Source: Ammoniphilus sp. YIM 78166 (GTDB lineage Bacteria; Bacillota; Bacilli; Aneurinibacillales; RAOX-1). Taken from it: DNA of 58,491 bases. Below, piece after piece: positions 50,719-58,491 of the stretch. The notes beneath the pieces were generated by a model. The model saw only the letters and a list, made by a program, of their open reading frames with translations, searched no databases and was not told the DNA's origin. The position numbers and the translations under genes were made by a program. Location of the stretch: contig NZ_SDLR01000013.1 of NCBI RefSeq assembly GCF_004522215.1, positions 1 to 58,491 on the forward strand. Reading direction: 5' to 3'. Each line of letters opens with the position of its first letter. Position 1 is the first letter of the stretch.

Positions 50719-51690
50719 ATGAACAATACCAATGCGGTTGTATGTATCGGAGAGCTGTTGATCGATTTTTTTTGTACAGATATTGAAGTGGCTTTAGTAG
50801 AGGGATCCCATTTTTTAAAACAAGCAGGCGGAGCACCGGCCAACGTCTCGGCTGCTATCTCCAGGTTGGGTGGGAATTCCCTTTTTGCCGGGAAGGTCGG
50901 AGACGATCCTTTTGGTCATTTTTTGAAAAAAACTCTAGAGGCTGAAAAGGTAGACACCTCGATGCTCGTTCTCGATCCGCACTCCAGTACGACCTTAGCC
51001 TTTGTATCCCTGCAAGCGGATGGGGAGAGGGACTTTACGTTTCATCGAGGGGCTGATGGTTTACTCAAGCTGGACGAGTTGGATCTTCCTAAAATGATGA
51101 AGTCAAGGGTGATCCATTTTGGGTCAGCCACTGCTATGCTCGAAGGCTTTTCCCAAGAGACGTACTTTCAAGTGATGAAATTAGCGAAGGAAAATCACAT
51201 CTTTATCTCCTTTGACCCGAACTACAGGGAGTTTCTTTGGAAAGGGAATATCGAGGGATTTGAGGAATTAGCCTTAAAGGCGTTGTCCTACGCTGATTTC
51301 GTCAAAGTCAGTGAAGAAGAACTGCAGTTGCTTACTGGTACAAAGAATCTGGAAGAGGGGGTTCAGATTCTTCACCAATATGGGGATGGGGCGAAATGGG
51401 TTTGCGTGACCCTCGGGAAAAATGGAACGTTTATCTCCAATGGTAAACAGATGGCCATTGTAGAGAGTATCCCAGTCAAAGCGATCGACGCCACAGGAGC
51501 TGGAGACGCTTTTGTAGGGGCTACCCTATTTCAGATCGCGCAATTAGAAAATCCTCTGCAGATGATCCATGAATTTGAAAAAATGAAGGAAGTGACTTCA
51601 TTCTCCAATAAAGTGGGGGCACTGGTTTGTACCCAAATGGGAGCTATTTCCTCCCTGCCGACGTATGAATTAGTAGTTAGTCATGGTTAG
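50719..51690 (+). CDS. PfkB-family carbohydrate kinase
   Basis: 323 residues. Ribokinase-fold with the N-terminal CIGELLIDF and GGAPANVSAAISRLGG motif and the C-terminal ATP/anion-hole motif DATGAGDAFVGA with the catalytic Asp. Resembles fructokinases and 2-keto-3-deoxygluconate kinases. It probably phosphorylates the sugar imported by the adjacent ABC system. Confidence 0.9.
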   Translation: MNNTNAVVCIGELLIDFFCTDIEVALVEGSHFLKQAGGAPANVSAAISRLGGNSLFAGKVGDDPFGHFLKKTLEAEKVDTSMLVLDPHSSTTLAFVSLQADGERDFTFHRGADGLLKLDELDLPKMMKSRVIHFGSATAMLEGFSQETYFQVMKLAKENHIFISFDPNYREFLWKGNIEGFEELALKALSYADFVKVSEEELQLLTGTKNLEEGVQILHQYGDGAKWVCVTLGKNGTFISNGKQMAIVESIPVKAIDATGAGDAFVGATLFQIAQLENPLQMIHEFEKMKEVTSFSNKVGALVCTQMGAISSLPTYELVVSHG

Positions 51691-51852
51691 GCTGAAACAA
51701 GGTAGGAATACAAAAGATTGAGTAACGCATACGGAAAATAATATCCTTTGGACTTAATCTTAATCGACAACCATCCAGTTTATACAAGATCCTTCGCGAC
51801 AGAAGGGAGTCAATTTGTACTACGGGCAAGTGGAAGGTAATTAAAGAAGAAG

Positions 51853-51884
51853 ACCCCTTCGCGATTTGAAGGGGTTTTTATTTT
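51853..51884 (+). terminator. Terminator between kinase gene and RpiR-type regulator gene
   Basis: ACCCCTTC pairs with GAAGGGGT across GCGATTT, followed by TTTTATTTT. The 150 bases before it hold no recognisable gene. Confidence 0.85.
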
Positions 51885-51900
51885 CTATACATAAAAAAGG

Positions 51901-51930
51901 TTGAATAAATTTTCTAAACAATGATATAAT
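51901..51930 (+). promoter_or_regulatory. Sigma-A promoter of RpiR-type regulator gene
   Basis: TTGAAT, 18 bp, TATAAT; the start codon is 65 bases downstream. Confidence 0.7.
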
Positions 51931-51994
51931 ACAAAACAAAGAATACTTCTTGCTAAGACAACAATATTTATTGCCAAGCAGAAAGGGGGGTATT

Positions 51995-52873
51995 ATGAGT
52001 AAGAATCTAAGTCTTTTTGAGAAGATTCAAGTTTCTATGCCTGCTATGAGTGACGCAAAGAAAGCCATTGCGAAGTATATACTGGAGAACTGGCAAGAGG
52101 TAGCTTTTTTGTCCGCTTCAAGACTAGCACGTCAGGTAGGAGTCAGTGAGTCTGTAGTCGTCAGGTTTTCACAGGACCTTGGGTATACGGGCTTTCCGGA
52201 TCTACAAGGAAACTTGCAAATGATTCTTCGCAATCGCATGACTGGAATGTTTGGGCAAAACGGCGAAGATGCTCAGCTTGAACTGTTAGCGGATAAGCAC
52301 TCGTCGGGTTCAGTACAAAGAGTGTTTGACTTAACTATTAAGAACTTGCAAACAACTCTGCACAGTAATAGCTTTGAGACCTTTATATCAGCAGTAAACC
52401 AAATTACGGAAGCAAGAAGAATTGCCATTATCGCAGGTCGAAACGCCATGGGGCCGGCTTTGACGCTCTCGATCCATCTCAACGAAATTTTTACAAATAC
52501 GCAGTTGATTGGTTCTGGTCAAGACGATATGTTTGATCACCTAAGATCCCTAACAGAGCAAGATTTATTGATTACCATAGGTCTTCCGGGCTATAGCAGA
52601 AATACTGTAAGGGCCGTTGCTTACGCAGAAGAGAGGGGCATTAAACAAATTGCTATCACTGACTCTCTTTCCAGTCCGTTAGCACGTCCAAATTCCGTTG
52701 TGCTGTTGACCTCGTTTAAGTCATTAGCTTATGCAAGCTCTCATGTTTCTACGGTTTTTTTAATCGATACGCTTATTCACCTCATTACAATCAAGGACAA
52801 GGGACAGGTTTTAAAATCATTAGAAGAGCTAGCAGAAATTAATAAGCAATATGGTCTTTACGAGATTGAATAA
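51995..52873 (+). CDS. MurR/RpiR-family transcriptional regulator
   Basis: 292 residues from the ATG at 51995 (GGGGGG upstream; the frame from 51950 lies in the leader). N-terminal HTH_6 (AIAKYILENWQEVAFLSASR; ARQVGVSESVVVRFSQDLGY) and C-terminal SIS domain (about 125-260; RIAIIAGRNAMG, LITIGLPGYSRNT). SIS domains bind phosphosugars or similar ligands. First gene of a cluster with a PotABCD-like transporter and an M20-type deacylase, which it probably controls. Confidence 0.9.
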   Translation: MSKNLSLFEKIQVSMPAMSDAKKAIAKYILENWQEVAFLSASRLARQVGVSESVVVRFSQDLGYTGFPDLQGNLQMILRNRMTGMFGQNGEDAQLELLADKHSSGSVQRVFDLTIKNLQTTLHSNSFETFISAVNQITEARRIAIIAGRNAMGPALTLSIHLNEIFTNTQLIGSGQDDMFDHLRSLTEQDLLITIGLPGYSRNTVRAVAYAEERGIKQIAITDSLSSPLARPNSVVLLTSFKSLAYASSHVSTVFLIDTLIHLITIKDKGQVLKSLEELAEINKQYGLYEIE

Positions 52874-52901
52874 TGATACAGGAAAAAAAGGGGGAAAAAG
52901 A

Positions 52902-53999
52902 ATGTTCAAGAAAAATAAGTGGGTTAAAAGTTCTGTTGCACTCATACTCTCCTCATCTATCCTCGTCGGCTGCGGAGGACAAAGTAACACAAGTACCAAC
53001 CCCGAGCCAACTGCACCGACATCGGGGAAGGAATACGAGGGTCGTACCCTGACCATCGCTTCCTACGGTGGAGCATTGGATGAAGCCATGAAGAAATATG
53101 TGATTGATAAGTTCGAACAGGAAACTGGGGCCAAAGTGGTATTGGATCCTGCGTACCAGTATGCGAAGCTTCTTTCTGAACAAGGAAGCCCTAGTGTGGA
53201 TTTGATTTATCTGGATGATGCTCGCGTAATTGAAGGAGGAAAAGTTGGCGTATTGGAACAGCTAGACTCCTCGAAAGTAAGCGAATGGAACAATCTATAT
53301 CCACAAGCCGTGGATAAGGGGAACTTTGGGTTAGCTTGGGTGTTTGGATCCTACGGTATTGTTTACAACAAAGATCAGATCAAAGAAGCTCCAACCTCCT
53401 GGGCTGACCTGTGGAAGGAAGATTATAAAGGGAAGATTGCCGTAAATGATTTGGTCTCCAATGGGGGAGTGCAAGCTTTCGTTGCGGCGGGCAAATTGGA
53501 TGGAGGGGACGATAAGAATCTTGAACCAGCCTTTGATCGTTTCAAGAAGCTAGCCCCGAATCTACTAACCGTTTCTGCTAGTACAGCGCAACTTACCGAT
53601 ATGCTGACTAGAGGAGACGTCTGGATTGCCCCATGGTGGGATGGCCGGGCGCTAAATTTAGAAGATAAAGTAAGTAACATTGGCTTTGTCCGCCCTGAAG
53701 AAGGTGCATACGCAACCATCGTTATGCTATCCATTCCTAAAAATGCACAAAATCAAGATATGGCCTATAAATTTTTAAACATGGCGTTAAACCCTGAGGC
53801 TCAAGTAGGTTTTTCCCAAGATATGTACTACGGCCCAACGAACAAAAACACTAAACTTCCTGAAGAGCTAGCACAGCGTGTCGTCTACGGGGAAGAAGAA
53901 ATCGAAAAGCTTCAATTCGTAGATTGGGATCACATTGCTACCGTCCGCAGCCAGCTCATCGATCGTTGGAATCAAGAGATTGTTCCATTATTGAAATAA
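52902..53999 (+). CDS. PotD-like ABC transporter substrate-binding lipoprotein
   Basis: 365 residues from the ATG at 52902. Signal peptide with lipobox ILVGCG. Type II binding-protein fold of the spermidine/putrescine and iron/thiamine class (LTIASYGGALDEAMKKYVID; FEQETGAKVVLD; DLVSNGGVQAF). The ligand is unknown; the family takes polyamines, opines, amino acids and small organic cations. A hairpin separates it from the permease genes. Confidence 0.9.
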   Translation: MFKKNKWVKSSVALILSSSILVGCGGQSNTSTNPEPTAPTSGKEYEGRTLTIASYGGALDEAMKKYVIDKFEQETGAKVVLDPAYQYAKLLSEQGSPSVDLIYLDDARVIEGGKVGVLEQLDSSKVSEWNNLYPQAVDKGNFGLAWVFGSYGIVYNKDQIKEAPTSWADLWKEDYKGKIAVNDLVSNGGVQAFVAAGKLDGGDDKNLEPAFDRFKKLAPNLLTVSASTAQLTDMLTRGDVWIAPWWDGRALNLEDKVSNIGFVRPEEGAYATIVMLSIPKNAQNQDMAYKFLNMALNPEAQVGFSQDMYYGPTNKNTKLPEELAQRVVYGEEEIEKLQFVDWDHIATVRSQLIDRWNQEIVPLLK

Positions 54000-54012
54000 T
54001 GTCGTGATTAAT

Positions 54013-54031
54013 GGGCGGGGATACCTCGCCC
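54013..54031 (+). terminator. GC-rich hairpin between receptor and permease genes
   Basis: GGGCGGGG/CCTCGCCC with loop ATA and one mismatch, no clear T tract (GTTCTCATT). Probably an mRNA 3'-end stabiliser for the receptor. Confidence 0.45.
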
Positions 54032-54054
54032 GTTCTCATTGAGGGGGTGTAATT

Positions 54055-54915
54055 ATGAATTCCGTCAGAACATGGTGGCTCATGATGCTGCCTGGATTGT
54101 TGCTGATGCTCCTATTATTTATCCTGCCAATGTTCATTTTGGTTCGATATAGTTTCTATCAGCATATTCCCGGTCAGTTTATGCAGCCTGCCTGGGTGTT
54201 GGATGCGTACACGAATTTTCTTACAAATGCCCACTATCGATCGATATTAATAGGATCCTTATGGCTTGGGATCAAAGTAGTTTTTTTCTGCATCCTACTG
54301 GGTTATCCAGTAGCTTACTTGCTCGTGAGGAAAAACTTTCCCTTCCGTCAGTTGGCCTCATCCCTTGTGGTTATACCTTTGCTTACCAGCCCAGTGGTAA
54401 CGGCGTTCGGATGGGTGGTTATCGTAGCAGATTCCGGTTTACTAAATCAGATATTACTAGGATTGGGGCTAGTCGATTCGCCGCTCCGCCTCATGTTTAA
54501 TGAAACAGGAGTTATGATTGCGTTGATTCAGAGCTCCTTACCCTTTATGATCCTGTCTGTCCGAGCGGCTTTAGGTGGACTAGATCGAAGTCTTGAAGAA
54601 GCAGCTGGCAGTCTGGGCGCATCACCATACCATACCTTTTTAAGGGTTACCCTTCCGTTGTCGCTCCCAGGGGTATTTGCTGGAAGTCTACTCGTATTCA
54701 TAAGTACGATAAGTGCTTTTGTTACCCCCATTTTACTAGGGGGAGGGCGAATCCAGACGTTGGCTAGTCTAATCTATAGCGAAACGCTTGTGACCTTGAA
54801 TTGGCCGATCGCTGCAGCCGCTTCGATAATCATGCTTGTCCTGACGATCATCCTATTATGGGGATACGGTCGACTAATGGAATCCAAATTTCTCGGAGGA
54901 GGAGGGCGAGCCTGA
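54055..54915 (+). CDS. ABC transporter permease (PotB-like)
   Basis: 286 residues, six predicted helices, with the binding-protein-dependent permease loop EEAAGSLGASPYHTFLRVTL (EAA motif). ATG after GAGGGGG. The stop overlaps the next start (TGATG), so the two permeases are made together and likely form a heterodimer. Confidence 0.9.
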   Translation: MNSVRTWWLMMLPGLLLMLLLFILPMFILVRYSFYQHIPGQFMQPAWVLDAYTNFLTNAHYRSILIGSLWLGIKVVFFCILLGYPVAYLLVRKNFPFRQLASSLVVIPLLTSPVVTAFGWVVIVADSGLLNQILLGLGLVDSPLRLMFNETGVMIALIQSSLPFMILSVRAALGGLDRSLEEAAGSLGASPYHTFLRVTLPLSLPGVFAGSLLVFISTISAFVTPILLGGGRIQTLASLIYSETLVTLNWPIAAAASIIMLVLTIILLWGYGRLMESKFLGGGGRA

Positions 54916-55697
54916 TGCGTATCTTCCAAGGACTGTTTATTGCTGTAAACATCCTAATTTTTATTTATCTCATTGCGCCTATCGTAGTTTTAGTAGGAGC
55001 TGCATTCAATGCGGAAGCATATATGGCTTTTCCACCTAAATCCTTCTCGCTTCATTGGTTCCAAGTTGTGATGAATGATCCGGCCTTTATGAATGCCCTA
55101 TGGGTTTCGATACAGCTTGGTATAGCTGCGAGTCTGCTGGCATTGATGATCGGAACGATGACAGCTTACGGGGTAGAACGTCTTCCTTCCCGCTGGAGAA
55201 ACGGGATGAACGCCTTCTTAAACAGTCCGCTTCAGATTCCAACCATTGTGCTGGGGATTGCGTTGTTTCAGTTATTTAAAGGAATGGGCATCGCCTTGAG
55301 TTTCACTACTTTACTCTTGGGCCATATCATTTTATGCATGCCTTATGTCGTCCGTACGGTTGGAGCTTCTCTTTACCGCTTTGACCGTTCCGTCGAGGAA
55401 GCAGCTCTTACACTCGGGGCTTCTCCGCCTGTTGTTTTCTGGAAAATTACTTTGCCCTTATTGCGTCCTGCCTTGTTGGCATCCGCTATTTTCGGGTTTG
55501 TCGTTTCGTTCGGGAACTTGGCGATCTCGATGTTTCTGACCAGTTCTCGAATTACGACCCTGCCTATACAGATGTTTGGCTATGTGCAATTCAGTCCGGA
55601 TCCGCGAATTGCGGCGATTTCCGTGGTCGTGATTTTTGTAACGGTATGCATTATGTATTTGACTGAAAAGCTCGTAGGATTGGATCGCATGTTTTAA
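54915..55697 (+). CDS. ABC transporter permease (PotC-like)
   Basis: 260 residues from the ATG at 54915, overlapping the previous stop by one base; the longer frame from 54801 lies in the upstream gene and is rejected. Six helices and the EAA loop EEAALTLGASPPVVFWKITL. Partner of the preceding permease. Confidence 0.9.
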   Translation: MRIFQGLFIAVNILIFIYLIAPIVVLVGAAFNAEAYMAFPPKSFSLHWFQVVMNDPAFMNALWVSIQLGIAASLLALMIGTMTAYGVERLPSRWRNGMNAFLNSPLQIPTIVLGIALFQLFKGMGIALSFTTLLLGHIILCMPYVVRTVGASLYRFDRSVEEAALTLGASPPVVFWKITLPLLRPALLASAIFGFVVSFGNLAISMFLTSSRITTLPIQMFGYVQFSPDPRIAAISVVVIFVTVCIMYLTEKLVGLDRMF

Positions 55698-55714
55698 TAA
55701 AGGAGGTTTAAGTC

Positions 55715-56806
55715 ATGGCCGATCTAGTAATCAAAGACCTATATAAACGATATAACGAAAACGAACCGCCAGTCGTTCGCGGAGTGTCTCTTGATTTGGA
55801 GGGAGGGGAGCTCGTTTCTTTCCTGGGGCCGAGTGGCTGCGGTAAAACGACGATTCTTCGCATGATCGCAGGATTACTCATGCCGGATCAGGGGTCAATC
55901 AGTATCCAAGGTAAAGAAGTCGCAAATTTGCCTGCATATAAGCGAGACATTGGAATGGTGTTTCAAAACTATGCCCTTTTCCCACATATGACCGTGGCGG
56001 AAAACGTAGCTTTTGGCTTGAAGATGCGCAAACAAAATGGCAATCGCTCGGAGATGAAAGATCAGGTTGCAAAGGCATTAGGGATGGTAAATATGAGCGC
56101 GTTTCATGAGCGTTATCCCAAACAGCTATCAGGCGGTCAACAGCAGCGTGTGGCCTTAGCACGTGCCCTTGTTCTCAAGCCAGCTGTTCTTCTGTTAGAC
56201 GAACCCTTAAGTGCTTTAGATGCAAAATTGCGCCATGAGACCCGAGAAGAGATCCGAAGACTACAGCAGGAACTTGGATTGGCTACCGTGTTTGTGACCC
56301 ATGATCAAGAGGAAGCGATGGCCGTTTCGGATAAAGTGGTGGTGCTTAGCCACGGCATTGTTCAGCAGTACGATGAACCGCAAAACATATTTGAAAGACC
56401 GGTAAATGAATTTGTTGCGCGGTTTATGGGTGTCCCCAATGTGTATCCCGTAGTGTCAGAAGAGAATGGAAGGTATGTGACCACAGATGGGTTACAGGTG
56501 TTGGCCGATAGGATATTAATGGGGATCTCTGCCATTGGGGTACGCCCCGAAAGAGTCCAAATCGTCTCGGGTTCGGCTACGCCTGAACAAACCAATAAAT
56601 TCCAGGCCGTGATTAAGAAACGAAGTTATTCAGGAACCATGGTGAAATTCGAATTGCAAATGAAAAATGGATCACCCATCGTCTCGATGATCCCGAGCTA
56701 CACCGAAGCAGCCAGATTAAAAGAAGGGGAAAATGTCTTTGTCTATTGGGCACCCAGCGACACCCTGCTTCTACTGCCAGAAAAAAAGAATGAAGGAGAG
56801 CTTTAA
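55715..56806 (+). CDS. ABC transporter ATP-binding protein (PotA-like)
   Basis: 363 residues. Walker A GPSGCGKTT, Q-loop (GMVFQNYALFPHMTV), signature LSGGQQQRVALARAL, Walker B VLLLDEPLSALD, H-loop VTHDQEEAM, and a C-terminal TOBE domain (about 285-355) typical of the polyamine/iron/sugar subfamily. AAAGGAGG before the ATG. Powers the transporter encoded upstream. Confidence 0.94.
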   Translation: MADLVIKDLYKRYNENEPPVVRGVSLDLEGGELVSFLGPSGCGKTTILRMIAGLLMPDQGSISIQGKEVANLPAYKRDIGMVFQNYALFPHMTVAENVAFGLKMRKQNGNRSEMKDQVAKALGMVNMSAFHERYPKQLSGGQQQRVALARALVLKPAVLLLDEPLSALDAKLRHETREEIRRLQQELGLATVFVTHDQEEAMAVSDKVVVLSHGIVQQYDEPQNIFERPVNEFVARFMGVPNVYPVVSEENGRYVTTDGLQVLADRILMGISAIGVRPERVQIVSGSATPEQTNKFQAVIKKRSYSGTMVKFELQMKNGSPIVSMIPSYTEAARLKEGENVFVYWAPSDTLLLLPEKKNEGEL

Positions 56807-58024
56807 ATGTTGTTAAAAAAAGAACAAATCCTATCAAAGATTAATGACCAGGAGTTAATTCAGCTGCTTCAGACGATGATTCAGCACAAGAGCTACAGTG
56901 GAAATGAGGGGGAGCTTTCCCAGTACTTGGCCGATTATATGAGGAAAATGGGATTGGAGGTTGAACTACAGGAAGTCGAGCCAGGTCGTTTCAACGTAAT
57001 TGGTTTCCTTAAGGGGACCGGTGGAGGAGAAAGTGTCATGTACAATGGTCATATTGATACCAACCCAGTAGGACTTGGCTGGACAGTTGATCCTTTAGGC
57101 GGTGTAGTAGATGACGAGTGCATTTACGGTATTGGCGTCTCCAATATGAAAGCATCAGATGCTGCCTTTATCGCTGCGGTTCGGGGAGTAATTGAATCAG
57201 GGATCCAATTAAAGGGGGATGTTACTGTCGGGCTGGTCATTGGGGAACTACAAGGGGGAATCGGAACTCTCCATCTACTCGATTCAGGGATTCGTTCTGA
57301 TTGGTTCATCAATGGCGAACCAACAGATCTATCGCTCATGACGCTTCATGCCGGTGCATTCGAGATTACCATCCATGTGTATGGAGTTAGTCGACACTTA
57401 TCGAAGGCAGAAGAAGGGGTTAACGCGATTGAAAAAGGAACAAAGGTGATTGAGGCCTTGCGGAAGATGCGGTTTAGCGGGGCGAGCAAGCCCGAGTATG
57501 CGGGTCTTAACCGGTATAATATTGGGGTTATTAGGGGGGGGCTAGGAGAGGAATACCACGAATGGAGAGTTCCCCAGCTCCCGGATCTTTGCTCCATCAA
57601 GGTGGCACTTCGATACGCGCCAAGTCAGACCCCGGAGGGTATGATTGCCGACGTACAGCGCATGCTAGATCAATTGGCTGCTGAAGACCCTGAGTTTAAA
57701 GCGGAAATCGAAGTCGTAAAGACCAATATGCCGCACATGGGTCCCTTCGAAGTCGATCGCGATGAGCCAGTCGTCGAAACGTTAAAGTTAGCCCACATAG
57801 CGGTGACAGGAGAAGAACCAAGAATAGGGGACGTAGCTCCTTATAAATACTATGGAACGGATGCTGCTCATCTCCAGCGTGCAGGAATAAAAGGTATTAT
57901 CTACGGATGTGGTGGAAAATATAATACGATGCCGGACGAAAGAGTGGAATTGAAAGATTTAAAGGTCGCTGCTAGAGTCTATGCTTTATCACTGTTCGAA
58001 TTATGTAATAGGGAAAAAGAATAG
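56807..58024 (+). CDS. M20-family deacylase/peptidase with altered metal-ligand positions
   Basis: 405 residues; the ATG directly follows the ATPase stop, with GAAGGAGAG upstream. ArgE/DapE-like two-domain zinc hydrolase fold: YNGHIDTNP with first His and Asp, GGVVDDECIYGIGVSNMK, GELQGGIGT, NGEPTDL, SRHLSKAEEG dimerisation His, and YGTDAAHL near the end. The usual bridging Asp of DMK is Asn (SNMK), and the usual Glu-Glu of DEExGG is Glu-Leu (GELQGG). The active site is therefore non-standard, although the catalytic-base Glu remains. Coupled to an ABC importer, it may cleave an N-acyl or amide compound taken up by it. Confidence 0.85.
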   Translation: MLLKKEQILSKINDQELIQLLQTMIQHKSYSGNEGELSQYLADYMRKMGLEVELQEVEPGRFNVIGFLKGTGGGESVMYNGHIDTNPVGLGWTVDPLGGVVDDECIYGIGVSNMKASDAAFIAAVRGVIESGIQLKGDVTVGLVIGELQGGIGTLHLLDSGIRSDWFINGEPTDLSLMTLHAGAFEITIHVYGVSRHLSKAEEGVNAIEKGTKVIEALRKMRFSGASKPEYAGLNRYNIGVIRGGLGEEYHEWRVPQLPDLCSIKVALRYAPSQTPEGMIADVQRMLDQLAAEDPEFKAEIEVVKTNMPHMGPFEVDRDEPVVETLKLAHIAVTGEEPRIGDVAPYKYYGTDAAHLQRAGIKGIIYGCGGKYNTMPDERVELKDLKVAARVYALSLFELCNREKE

Positions 58025-58039
58025 TAGGAATGTGGGCCC

Positions 58040-58321
58040 TTGAGCAATAAGCTTATTTATCTGAAGCAGGGTATAGTGCTTAGGTGCTATCCTATCAAAC
58101 AAAACTACTATATCCGGTTAATAGTGGAAGATGGGACAGAGGATATCATTGAAATAATAATGGCAGAAGTAATAACAGAACAAATTATAATGCGATCCCT
58201 TGATAAGATATTGCTTGTGTTACACCAAGATAATTTATTCATTCACAACTTGACTACGGGTAGAGAGAATTGTATACCTTACATTAGCTTTCGATTAACT
58301 CAAGGATCCATAGCTAACTAA
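58040..58321 (+). CDS. Hypothetical 93-residue protein
   Basis: TTG start 15 bases after the M20 gene, with only a weak ribosome site (GGAATG). Composition is protein-like (IYLKQGIVLRCYPIKQNYYI; alternating hydrophobic strands) with no recognised domain. A terminator follows at proper distance, which favours a real gene. I can assign no function. Confidence 0.45.
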   Translation: MSNKLIYLKQGIVLRCYPIKQNYYIRLIVEDGTEDIIEIIMAEVITEQIIMRSLDKILLVLHQDNLFIHNLTTGRENCIPYISFRLTQGSIAN

Positions 58322-58367
58322 TTGGTGAAGAAAGGATTATCCGCATTCTTAACAAAACTCCATTTCT

Positions 58368-58396
58368 AAGCACCCGAGGGGGTGCTTTTTGTTTTT
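58368..58396 (+). terminator. Terminator at end of the RpiR/ABC/M20 cluster
   Basis: AAGCACCC/GGGTGCTT with loop GAGG or similar, followed by TTTGTTTTT. The remaining bases to the window end hold no recognisable feature. Confidence 0.85.
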
Positions 58397-58491
58397 CAAG
58401 AGATCTAAACCAAGGCAAACACCCACCACTTAAGTAAAGGAGGGCACTGAAGAACTTGCGTTTTTAGAAATATAAGTTTGACCAAACAAAG

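Noticed and set aside
58430..58491. Start of another gene at the right edge
   Set aside because: AAAGGAGGGC is followed by no ATG or GTG at proper distance; the nearest TTG frame stops after three codons.

Overview
The window looks like chromosome from a spore-forming Bacillales bacterium of the Paenibacillus/Brevibacillus/Ammoniphilus kind. This rests on strong AGGAGG-type ribosome sites, frequent GTG/TTG starts, a SpoVB/YtgP-like flippase, an S-layer-homology fragment, lipoprotein-type binding proteins and Gram-positive-style terminators. The genus is a guess. No rRNA, tRNA or CRISPR array was seen.

Layout. (1) 1-7.2 kb: housekeeping and oddities. It holds a GDSL hydrolase with a copper-amine-oxidase-like C-domain, a REP-associated tyrosine transposase (RAYT) whose stop codon lies inside a REP-like repeat, a six-repeat protein, a flippase and a membrane-anchored toroid-like protein. 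Five copies of the same ~29-bp repeat are scattered in the window. (2) 7.4-35.5 kb: a catabolic island of about 25 genes. Seven near-perfect sigma-54 (-24/-12) promoters and six paired 19-bp enhancers (TGGAA-N9-TTCCA, twice, 20-21 bp apart) tie it together, and it encodes two sigma-54 activators. (3) 35.5-43.3 kb: miscellaneous genes and decay, including a frameshifted tungstate-binding protein, an MFS pump broken by one stop codon and a run of gene fragments. (4) 43.4-51.7 kb: an AT-richer sugar ABC-transporter island with an unusual LacI regulator that carries a second binding-protein domain, an unrecognised 472-residue protein and a PfkB kinase. (5) 51.9-58.0 kb: an RpiR-type regulator, a PotABCD-like ABC transporter and an M20-family deacylase with altered metal ligands.

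How the island may work. The gene set at 24.7-35.4 kb (CoxLMS-type molybdenum hydroxylase with its maturation genes, acyl-CoA ligase, crotonase, UbiX and UbiD) matches the known hmfABCDE/hmfFG set for 5-hydroxymethylfurfural, 2,5-furandicarboxylate and 2-furoate breakdown to 2-oxoglutarate. The linked genes fit the remaining steps: aldehyde and alcohol dehydrogenases for furan aldehydes and alcohols, a tautomerase and an enol-lactone-hydrolase-like enzyme for the 5-hydroxy-2-furoyl-CoA tautomer/lactone, and a thioesterase for 2-oxoglutaryl-CoA. Uptake could use a TAXI-TRAP system, a DctPQM TRAP system whose receptor gene lies 7.5 kb from its permease genes, and a BenE-type carrier. An R2-like ligand-binding oxidase belongs to the same regulon by its promoter. 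The furan assignment is an inference from gene content, because the substrate cannot be read from the DNA.
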